From: Phalacrocorax aristotelis
Taxonomy: Eukaryota > Chordata > Aves > Suliformes > Phalacrocoracidae
Direction: 5' to 3'
DNA length: 64,000 nucleotides
NCBI RefSeq assembly: GCF_949628215.1
Contig: NC_134280.1
Location: 12,597,795 to 12,661,794, forward strand
Part shown: piece by piece, positions 44,101 to 56,100 of the stretch
Layout: every line of letters starts with the position of its first letter
Position numbering within the stretch: the stretch's first letter is position 1
Made by a program: the position numbers and the translations under genes
Notes under the pieces: model-generated
Database searches by the model: none
What the model was told of the DNA's origin: nothing
What the model saw: the letters and a program-made list of their open reading frames with translations, nothing else

Positions 44101-47100
44101 TCTAGATTCTGCACTGTGCATTTGGTAAGTTTGCAAATTTTCAGTTTTATTATTTTTATAGAAGGCTGCAGTTTTAGCAGTATATTAGCATTAGAAATGT
44201 TATAATCTATGAATTGCCAGATTTAATTCTTGCCTAACTCACTGATTTTTGCTTGAAGTACATTCCAGTATTTTTACTATATAATTTGACAAGTTAAATC
44301 ACAAAAATGAAAATAGTGCAACAGTTATTTGCCATTTTATTTTTATCTAGATCCTTCCAATGCTAAAAATCTTAGAGCAGTTCATAGATGTTTTATAGAT
44401 CTTAACTCTCCAATCTCTACATCCTGTAACCTTCTGTACCAAGCTTTTTGCAAAAAAAAAAGTTCCAGCTGAAAGTAATTTAAATTCCAATAAAAATAAA
44501 ATTTCAAGCACTAGAACTTTGCCCACATCCATAGAGCATAGATACATGTTGTAAAATTAGGAAGGGGTAACCACTCCTTACACCAGGTTCGGCTGTGCTT
44601 TAACGGGACTGTTTGGGAGAGTAAGAACTGCTTAAGATTTGGCAATTCTTGTTAGCCTGTACTGTGCGGCTTGTTCAGTAGCTTGGTAGCAGGAACACAG
44701 TTGTGTATGTACGGCCCGGGGTCAGTAGCTGTGTCATGGTTCAGTCAACCTGAAGAGCCTCATGCCTGAGTGACAGGATTGCATCTTGTCTGGTTTGTTA
44801 GTTGTCACTAGTAGTGAACAGTGGGGCCTCGGCACCTGGATGCTTTGTTCATAGAACAGATGATCTGTCACAATCTCTGCAAGATCAAAGCCAGCGTGCT
44901 ATCAAAGGAAGCAGCGCCTGCCTGCATACTTTTGCTTAACTCCGATTTTTCTAAACAATCCAGTCTTCACAAAGAGACAGTCTTATGCTCAGGCAGTTGG
45001 TCTTGTGATTTTAACTGTAAGTGTTTGAGCTCCTATCTGAAAGTTTGCTAGCTACTCTTTAAAGAGTAAGATGGCATTAAGGTTCCTAAAGCTGCAGCTA
45101 CACACCTGCTATTTTCATGTATCGTACAAACAGTCTACCTGCCGGAGGGTGTATTGCTGTGGTACAAGTAGGTTCCTATTGAATTCTTGCACAAAATATT
45201 TTTTTTCTTAATAACCAAATGTGGTAGATGGGGAACTTAAAATCATATACATAAATTGGTCAGCAGAGGGCAGTCTAATTGTGTATTTAATAAAGTAGTC
45301 CTGACCTTCCTAAATAATTCAGTTACTCTGAAAATGTTATCTTATAAAGGGGAGTTTGTAGACTGTGCACAATCATCCCAAGAAATGAATGATCATATAC
45401 GCCTCAAGTTAATATAGGCTTCTCAGAATAAGCTATATGTATCATATAGTTGCCTGTGCTGCCAAGGCAGTCCTTCCAATAGTGTTTTATTTTACTAGAT
45501 CCCAATTACTGTTTTTTTCCAAGATAAACCGTACTTACTTTTTAAAACTTTGTCAAAAATTAATAATAAACTGTGAAATTTTAAAAGTCTTGTTTAACAA
45601 GTTGCAAGAGCAAATTAAATCTCAGAACACTGGGCAAAAAAAACCTTGCAGATAAAATGCTGTTTTACCATCCTAAATCTATAATGCTCTACTGTGTTTT
45701 TAAGCTAAACTTGTGTGCAGACACCAATGTTTACTAGTACTGAATCTAACAGTCTAAAAAAATTTAAATGGGTTATCTTTTCCTCACAATTTAGTGTGTA
45801 TGCCCACAGAAATCAGCGAACAGCAGGAGAAAGTCCTGTGTTTCACCTTCTGGCTGGGGCAGAAGAGCAAACAAGATGACTCTACCAGCTTATCTGTGTG
45901 CAAAGCTAATAATCCTGACTCAGTTGATTTGAGGTGTGGATCCATTTAGCCCATGTTATCTTCAGCCACACAATTTAATATTGGTGAAGAGAGCCATTAG
46001 TAGAATCTTGTAACATTTTATATCATTACAACTCTATCTCTTTGCTTTCCCTAACAAAGTTTTTTTACAAAAACCCCACTTATTTTACAACTGCCCATGG
46101 GGTTTTTTTCTCTCTTAATGGAAGCATTTGTCAGCTAAATAAAATGAGGGGTTTTTGCGCAGCTGGATACACTGCTGCTGTCTGCTGTAGTCCTACTGAC
46201 TCTGGTAAAAGTTTCTATGCAAGGAGAAACAGGAAATTTGTAGATTGTTTTGCCCCTGCTAAACTAATTGCTATAACTAGAGCTGTAATTCTGTGTCAGT
46301 AGAGGAGCTTATCAGTGACAGATGGCTGTGTGTATCAGCATAACTTTTCTCTCCATATCTTCTCAGTAGAATCTGAAACGTTAGCATCTGTGAGGCAAGT
46401 TCTTCAAAATACGAAGATTGATAGGGGAATGTCTCTTTCAAGCATGCTTGAGAACAGGACTTTGGCATGTGATAGAGATTTAAAAAATGGAGGAGAGCTC
46501 TACATGAAGAGAGGAGGTAACATGTAGCCCAGAGACCAAGAGGAGAGACTGAAGGACAGGCAAATGGAAGGTGAACATGCAGTTCCTTTACTTGTGTAGC
46601 AGACAGAATGCAAGTGTGAATGACAATAATGACATGGAAGAGCTTCTGCCTGGAGGAACTTACAGAAGGAGGGGATAGGAGCCACCAAAATGAAAAAGCA
46701 GTGGTGGTACAGGGAGCTTCTGGAGGGAATGGAGAAGAAAAGCAAGAAGGCTTTGGTGAATATAGGCCCAGCCTACAGAATCACTACAGTACCAAGCTTC
46801 CTACCATAGGGATGCTTACCAGTAATCCTCTGGTAAGCTAAAGTCAGCACTGGTTGACTTTGCTTTAGCCTGTTCAGTTAGGAGAGATATGAGGGTGCCA
46901 CCTGTAAGCTATGGATACAGCCTGTTCTCAGCCAGGAATTCCCTGAGAGAAGCACTTGTTGGGAGTTGGAGGATTTGCTGCTGGAGGTGGGAGGCTTAGT
47001 CCAGGATCTAGAAGAGGTCTGGCCACGGCTTATTTACTGCTTGGTTCTCGTCCTGAGCCCCCTGTCAAACACTACTCTAGCATGTGCAGTGTTGGATAAG

Positions 47101-50100
47101 TGGGGAGAGCTGTTCTTAAAAATACTAAATTTAAAATTTTCTATCAGGTACCTTTTCAGTGTGATGAGGAAATAATTAGAGGCAAGTAAAGTTTACATAA
47201 ACTGTAGCTGGTGAGTCGCTTATTTTGAACTCCAGTTTTTGGCATAGATTGGCATTGTCTTGGCTGTAATGAAAAACCTTTTTAGTCTTATTTGTGAGAA
47301 AATCTTGGATGGTTCCTGCAGTCTTTTTAGCTTATTTATAGATTCCTTTGCCAGAACATTAGTTTATCTTTCTTAGGAAGGGATGATCTAAATTGTTTAA
47401 AAGAAAAGATCTGTTGTATTGTAGGAGTGAGTCTTTAATGAGTACAGATTGTGGGATTTTATAGCACCCCCTTTTGTGTTGTCTGAGTAACAGAAACTCT
47501 GCCCTGAGGTTTTACAATTTTCCGATTTGGTCTTTACATCTTCTGAGGCTGTTGTGTTGCTTGCTGTGATTTGCATTAGTTTTAGAAGCACTTTTTACTG
47601 TGTATTAAGAGCTGCAACTGCTCTTGCATTTGTCTTTATCATGTTATTGGAAGAAAATAAAACTGCTGCAAAGTTCAGAAATTTTGTGTAATCCTGCAGT
47701 CTAAAACTATTCCTGCTCTATTAGACCTGGGTGTGTAGGATCCTTTTAGTGGCAGTTTAATCAGCCCATCAGAACTTGCTTAGAAGAACCAGTGAAATCT
47801 GCTTACTTGAGAAAATCTTAATTGTTTCTCTACCTACCAGTGCATCAGCTATTCTTTGGGTTTTATTTTGTTTTCTACAGTTTATAATTCCTTCATGGGA
47901 ATGTAACTTGTATTTATCAGAATATGGGCTAGATCTGTGTTTTTTCAAAGTAGCTATACTTTTTGCTTGCTGTTTTTTGGGGTATACTGTGTAAAACATA
48001 CTGATTTAATGTTTAAGTCACAGTAATGAAGAGTATCTTGCATATTTTAATCAAACGGGTTTATTTGAAAGACTGTATCCCAAAAGCTGTTCAGTTGAAG
48101 TTATCTTATTTAGTTGTTCTGTGTATTAAGGAATGTGCTATGATTGCAACAAGACTGGTTACTTTTATATGTATTTTGATGCACAAATTATTGTCAGGGG
48201 ATTGCATTGCATTAGGCTGTATAAACACACCACAGGACAGACTTCATACTCTTAAATTAAAAAAATTAAATGTCTTCCTTCCAAAAATTTCAAATAACTG
48301 GACTTTGGCTTAGCTGTGTTTTATTTCTCCACCTCCCACCCCAATAGTCAGGAATATTTACTAATTGCAAAATATCTTCCAGGCATTGTTCCCTCTTCTG
48401 TCGTTCTGACTGCTTTCCAAGTGATGTCAAGGGTTTTCCTGACGTGGGCAGTAACACATAGTGTAAAAGAGGTAAGTTAAGCTACAAAATAGGTAGAAAA
48501 ATTAACCCATGGTGAAAAGCAAGTGTTGATGGATGTCTTATTTTCCTTAAAATTACTTCTGTTTGTATCCCAATGTGAAATTGTTTATGTGGATTTCTGT
48601 GGATCAAAAGAAATAGAAATAAATCTGATGTCATCTTTTCTTGACAGTCAAATAGGCTGAGGTTTGATTCTCTCACTGTAAGACGTCTAGCTCCTGAATA
48701 GATTTTGCAGTCCTTATTGAAAGTTAAGAGGTTCCAGTGCGTAATATGGAACCCAGGATTTGGGACAGCATTCTAGAATTGATCTCACTAGTGCCGTAAC
48801 GGCAAAATCTCCTCACTGCCCCCTCTTTCACACACAGTTTGCTTTCTTTACCATGGTATTTGGAAGCTCCCCCTCAACTATTTGTGCACGGCAGTGCCTG
48901 GATGTTCTCTGTTGTCACCTTCCAGGATCATCCTCCCTCTGTCCTTCATTCATTTTTCTTACATTCAAGCGCAGGTGGGTTTTGGCGCCTGTGTGTGTTT
49001 TCTCATTGCTTACCACACCAAGTATTGCTGTGCTTTATACAAATCCCTGCAGAATCTTTTGGAAGCAATCTTATTTGAAAATTATTCCTGACAGTTATTG
49101 TAAAATCTAAAGGTGCTTTAACTGATGCAAACCATGCTGTCATTCTTTCATATCATCTGAATACCTTGTAGTAGCCCAGATATGCCGCATCTGTGCTGTT
49201 ACTTTAGCCAACCAATCTTACTGGTTTTCTTCTCATTAAAGAAGGAAATTAGTCTTGATGCCAGTGTCAGCATGGCTGCCTGAAATAAGTGATGGTCACC
49301 TAGTGTCATTATATGCATAAGATCTTTTGTGGCTTGACATGGAGAACGTCTTAAGGAGCTTGTCTCATTACCAAGTCCTCAGGGGAGCTGCTACCTCTTC
49401 CTTACTCCAAACCTGTTATCAGAGTGGTCATCCACATGCATAAGTCACTGTAGTTCATAATAAATAACACCCCTTTCTGATATTATGATGCTTGTTCATG
49501 TGGAGTGCTAGTTTCATGCAATTTAAAGTGGAGGAATGTTATTTTTCTCGGTAAACTCAAAATCTTGTAAATACTTATCTTCTGTATGGATTTCACTTCT
49601 GGTGCAAATGAATAAACTCCAGTCTATGTTAATTCACTGGAAATAAATACTAGATTTTGAATCCTAAAACAGTTGCTTTTAAGTATGCATGTAAAATATT
49701 TTTAAAGAAATATGCCTGTAGTTTTGCTTGTTACCTGTATAATGTTGGGGTACCTGGTGCTTCCTAAACGACAGTGATAATCTGGTTTTATGAGTTGTCT
49801 TCTGGTTTTGAAGTAACCCAAATGTTAAAAGGTTGGCTGCATGGATTAGAATTATTCCATGTGTTGTCTGTTGGACATCAAAGGGAAGTCTGTAGAATGA
49901 TTGTGGGTTAGGTTTTTTGAAACTTATGCCCACATTCTCACTGGAAGAAACCAGGAAAACAGAAGAAAATGTGAGCAACAAGTTCAGCCTAACATTAAAT
50001 TTTTAACATGGATTTTTTTACAAGGATTCTTTCAACAATATTATTGTTTTTTCCTCACATTTGTGTGGTCTTTTGGTTGAAGTCTTGTCAGAGACTGTAT

Positions 50101-53100
50101 TATGTGTTACTTTTTTTTTAATGTCTTAGAAAGTGGGCATAAGAGTGGTGAGGATGAGGACTCCTGTGATGAGTTTTTCACCTGTGACTTAGTAAATAAA
50201 TCAGATGAAGAGGCTGTATTCTGATCCCTCCCCTTCCCCCAACCAGAGAGCATGCAGTCTCACCTGGGGAGATGTACTGAAAGTGTCACGAGTGTTCTAC
50301 TTTTTCTAAAGGCTGTCTGCACAAGTGAGCTCCATGGTGAAGTCCAGGATTAAATTCTCACACAGCTTTATGGAACTTGTAAGCTATGCAGTTGCATGAT
50401 GAGGTTCTTGTAAAATAAAATACAGTTTTCCTCTTTAACTCTTTGAGTGAGACTTGTTCAGTATCTTGCTTTTCCAGACTGTTTTCATATATGATATAGC
50501 TAAAAGAAGAAGCATCTGTATTGCATCCCTCCTTTCTGTCAGAATACACTTCTAGATATGTGATGTGATTTGAAGCATGCTTCTTGCCACTAACATGTTT
50601 GTGCTTTTTGTTGAATTTAGTGCTAATGTGTTGTTAAATTCAATCTGAAAGTATTTATAATAAATGTTAAAGCATGGCAAATGTTAAAGCACTGCACACT
50701 TTGTGTAGCACTGAGATTTCCCCTTACCTCCACCATATGAGCAGCTGTTAGCATAGTGGAGGAAGGCCTGGCATGTAATATAGTACTTGCAATCGTTTTG
50801 TCATTACATCAGAAAGGATTTGGTTTGACTTTTACTGTTTCCCCTCCAAAGGAGGGAAGAGAATGAGCAGACTGGCATGAAGGGCTAGAAGAAAGTAGAT
50901 GTAGGAGAGCAGGAGGTGCCCTTCAGCTCAAAGTTGACTTTTTGAATTGGTGTGAAGAATGATATCACCTGGTGACATCATGGCAGCCCTTCCTACAGTG
51001 CTGTTCTGATAGATTATTCTGCACCCAGTTCTGATGGGTAATTAAAAATGGTGTCAGCAGTGATTTAATGCTTATCCAACTTGGTGCAGTTGCAGAGAAG
51101 TATAGCATATATGTAGAGGAATCTTTCTGGAACAGACGGTGGTGGTGTGAAGACTACATGTACAGCATATTGAGCTGACTCCAGTATCTGTAGTTGTGAA
51201 TTAACATCTTCAGTCAGTAGTAAAGCATACTTATGGAGGGCAGAGCATCTTAATTTATGATATTTAAGACTAAGTTGTAGTAAAAGTCATCCATGCTGGA
51301 AAGTTCAGAGCTCTAAATGGGTGAGTGCAGTTAGAAAGCCTGATCCATCACTGCTTGACATCTATGTAAAATCTGAGTAATGCTTTATAACACAAGTGTC
51401 TGTTGGGCCCTTTGTGCCTACTGTGAAGCTTCCTTTTTTTTTTTTTTAATTGATGTACCAAAGAACCAGCGCTCTGGAGGGAGACGTGCAGTTTTATCAT
51501 TACAATTGCATAGTGCTGCTGGTTTTACTCTTCTGCACTGAATTGCTTAATTATGTGTTTAGCTGAAATTTTCTACAAATAATTTGTCAAACTGTTACTC
51601 TTAATGTGGAGAAATCTATAGACTTTCCCTTCTCATGCACAAGCAGAATAGTAAAAACGTCTCAGGCTTTATTTTGTCAATTCCCGTTTTTGCATCTTAA
51701 AAGACTATGGATTCTGTTATATTTTAACAAACATTGGCTGCTATTCATAGTATTGAAGATAAGCTAAAATATATTCTGGACCCTCCTTGATGATAAATTG
51801 GTTTGAAATGCATGCAAAAAAATTGTGCCCGTGATATGATTGACCCTTATTAAGGCAGTTGGACAAATAAGTTGTAAATAAAGTGTAAAGTGTGCTTTGA
51901 CTTTGTCTAACACCTCCTTCAAAGACTGGCATGAAAAAGCAGAGGAAGAGAAATTAAGTTCTGAGGGCAGCATTGGGCTTAGTGGTTTATTAAGGGTCTA
52001 CTGTTTATTGGCTGTGCTATCCCCTTTATCCTCAACTTGGAAGAGGAGTGATACAAATGCAGCATTAGCAGTGCCTAAACGAATAAGACTCGAGAGACTG
52101 TTTTGTAAATCAGTTCCCAGGGGGTGGATAATGTGCATCTCGGACATCTTTATTTGAAGCACTGAAAAATTGTCAGTCCTCAAAGAGATGTTCTAATAGT
52201 GACAGACTTCTGACAGACCTGTTAGTGTGTAAGAAAGATCCTTTTTAATGATGAGCTGTAGTTAAAATATAGTTTTCTGTTCCTTACTGCACAGAATGGA
52301 ACTACTTGAAAACTGTATCGGTCACTCATAGGAAAACTACCACCAATTTTCAGATTTTCTTTTTTTTTCCTTAGATGGGGACACAAGCTGAAAAGGCAGA
52401 GTCAGTGATTCTGTGTTAAGTGACCTTAACAAGTTGTGTGTGTGTTTTATAATGGTGTGAACTGTTTTAATAACTTCTAAACACAGTTCAAATATTAAAG
52501 TAGATGGGGAAGACTAGACCCGAGACAGCAGCGTTACAGAAGTCCTGTGATATAACTGGATTGTAACTGGCAGATTTTCTACTCCTACCTGTATCATTCA
52601 CTGTTAGCTTCACAGTTTCTTGTCCTTACTCGTGTCCTTGGGTGCTACTTCAGTAAAACCAACAATCAAAAATTTGTAGCTTGATTTCAATACTTAGGGA
52701 AAGAAGTGGGGTTTCAAAGTACAGGTTGAAGTCTGTGATGCATAGGTTTAGATGAACTCACTAAGCTGCTACTCCTGCTTTGACCAGAAGATGCAGCTCT
52801 GGAGTGCTTGTGAAGCACATAGCTCCTTGCATCGTCTGTGAAGTGCTGTTCACTTTTCCAGGTTGAGAACTAAGTCTTGATAATAAAGCAGACCACAAAC
52901 AAGATTAGGATCCTGTAGCAATGTAAAAACAGATTTGGTCTTTTCTCTGAAAATATTCGAAAAAGTTTTTGATTTTGTTCTTTTATGATGATGTAAGGGA
53001 GATTAATATAGAAGCAAATTATCAGACTTTTATGAGGAAAAAGGACATGGTGCATTTGCTGCAAAATGCAGTGAAAGTGACTTGAAATGCTATATGCAGC

Positions 53101-56100
53101 AGAATATAGATTAGCAGCAGCTTAACGTTCCAGGATATTCCAAGATTTCTGTATAAATCTTTCTGGGTTCTGTAGTCTATAACAGAAAACTTTTTATGGG
53201 CAATCCTCATGGGTGTTTTTACAGGCAAATATATGATCAGTCCCCTCCTATTAAAACGCTTCTAATTGCCCGTATATTTTCTTGCTCCTTTTTTTGTTTG
53301 TACATGTACTTTGCCTGAGATGAATAGTGTGCCATCCACACCTACTGACTGACTTTTCCCTTTTTACCAAGAGTTGGAGGAAAAAAGAAAATGCAGCCCC
53401 CTGTGGTTGAGCTTTTTGTTCCCACGGTCCACTGAATTTGGGTTCAAGGTACTCATACTGCTGAGAATTCTGTTGAAGGAGGGGGATGGCTACATAAAAA
53501 TCATGTTTGCTCTTTCAAGAGTTTGTAGGGTCGGTATCTGACCCAATATACTTCATCAGTGTTATTCTATCTGAAACTTAAACCTCATAATTATGCTCCC
53601 AAATCTAATAAATCTAATTCTTTATAATACATGCTTCTGAAGATTAACCTTCAAAATATGACGGGAGTAAAAGCTGGCTCAGCGACGTGTGTCTGAAATA
53701 AAAGCTCTGAGAGGTGTAAAGCAGTGAAACATAATAATGCTGTGAGTGTAACATTGGAGGAAGTGTGCTGGATACAATAAGCAGAAAAAGGAGCAAGGAA
53801 CAGCGAAGCAGGTAGTCGTCAAGCTTACCTGAGGTGAGACAATATGAGCTTCTGTTTCTTCTCCTAGCATGTGTCCTGGCGGTTGCTTTTTTGCTGCTGC
53901 TCAAAATTAGGACACAGTTTCTCTTCGGTAGTAAGAGGAAAACAGTGCTTCTATTCAGAAGTAGCATGGACTAGGGTCTGGTCTAAACCAGATATCAAAT
54001 GTTAGACTAATGCGCTAGCATCCTTCCTGCTTGCTGCACTAGGAAGCAATCATAGGACTGAAATGGAAGCTGGTACTCTATAGGAATGGAAGAGTTATGA
54101 GTTGTTCTCAGCATTTCAGGGATTTCTTGTACTAATCTACCTTGCATAGAATGGGGGATCTTAAGTCCTCTGATCACCAAGCAGACCTTTTCTTAAGCAA
54201 CTAGAAAAATATGGAGCATGATAAGAAGGGTTTTTTACCATTGTTACTAATGTTGCTTTTAAGCTCATTCTTGGAGTCTGTTCTCTAAAATGATGCAGTA
54301 AAGCAACCCGTGGGAATTGATTTCTTTGAGGTTTTCTTGAGTCTGATGAGTAATTAGTAATGCTTGAGTTCATATTGAGCATTTTTTTCTATCCTACAGG
54401 TACAAACTGAAGATAGTGTCCTGTTGTTTGTGGTGGCCTGGACAATCACTGAGATAATCCGTTACTCTTTTTATACGTTTAGCTTGTTAAACCATCTCCC
54501 TTATCTCATCAAGTGGGCCAGGTGGGTGGCATAATAGGAATCATAGCCTTAAAGCACTGATTTGACAGGGATATTTATCTTATAAAATAGCAGTAGTACA
54601 AAAATTTAGCTTCTATCTTGAGGTAATTGCCCTGTTTGTGAATATGACCTCCTAGCTTCTTTGTGGGTTAAAAAAGTCTGTTACATTGTAAGCTGAAAGA
54701 GTAGTTTGTCAGAACTCAGTCCCATTTACAAAGTGATTGTGTTTATCAGAAACTGACATTTAACAGTAAGGGGTAACAGTAAGTAAACTGACATTTAACA
54801 GTAACCCTGAATCCAAAGGTTTTCATCCAATATACTTGAAACAGCCTGTAAGATCACTGATTAATATCAACTGTGTTTGACCTCCTTTTAAGTAATATAA
54901 TGACGTCCACCAAAGAGTTCAGAAATCAAAGTAACAAAGTGGTGGTGGGGGTGGAAAATAGTTTGAAAGCTAGTTTTCAGATTCTCAAAAGGTAATCTTT
55001 AAACAATTCAAACTGATTGCTGATTTGAATACTTATCTTGCAATAATGTTGACACGTTGCCATGCTCTAACCAAGTAAGAGCTAAGGGAAATAAATACTG
55101 AGTTGAGAATTTAAAATTTTAATATCCATAATAGCATTTAATAAATACTTTGTCAGAGTTTGTAATAACTTTTAATCCTTTCTGTAAATGTTTTGTTCTA
55201 GGTATACTTTGTTTATAGTATTGTATCCAATGGGAGTCTCAGGCGAATTACTTACAATATATGCTGCGTTACCCTTCGTCAGGCAGTCTGGCTTGTATTC
55301 CATTAGTTTACCTAACAAGTACAATTTTTCTTTTGACTACTATACATTCCTGATCCTGGTTATGATCTCCTACATTCCAAGTAAGTATGAGTTTGTTGGT
55401 TTTTTAAATATTAAAAGCTGTAATAGGAAACACTAATAATTGTAGGATTAATCTATATATAACTAATTTTGCAAAAGTAATTTTGAAAATTATCTAAAGA
55501 AAAAAGTCAGAGTTAAAACTGCAGGGATTGCTTCCTACCAGCACCTGCAAAACAGTACTACATGCTTTTTCTCTTCCACGTGGAATATTAAATAACTGTG
55601 GTACTTCTTGGCAGACGTTGACATCTTCATATTTTTTCCCCTGCTTACAGACTTCTGGGAGAACAAAGTTCAAAACAGCTTCTAAAAATCAGTTCTTTAT
55701 CAGGAATAAGAACATTGCTTTTGCATTTGTGGGTAGGGAACCATTTATGTTGAATTAACTTAAATTGACATAGTCTCTGGTTGATGTTTCTATAGATGGA
55801 ATGGAGATTTGGCTTTGCTACTCTGCAATGAGGAACAGGAACGTGAAAGCTTTTAGCAAATTTAAATGTGCATATAAAGTCGAACATGCAGAATAATGTA
55901 GTGATGATGTTGCTGGTGTTAGGTATCTCTGCAGCTGCCTTTATATGAACCTTGTTGTTTGTGCGGAGTGATAAACTGTATTCAGAGATTTAAATTTCAG
56001 TGTGGCTGTCTCTGTAACAAGCACTTACACTTTCAGTGAACCATCTTGTAATTCTTGCATCAAGGTTCGTAGGGTTTTTTTAAGAACAGCTGGAAAAACT

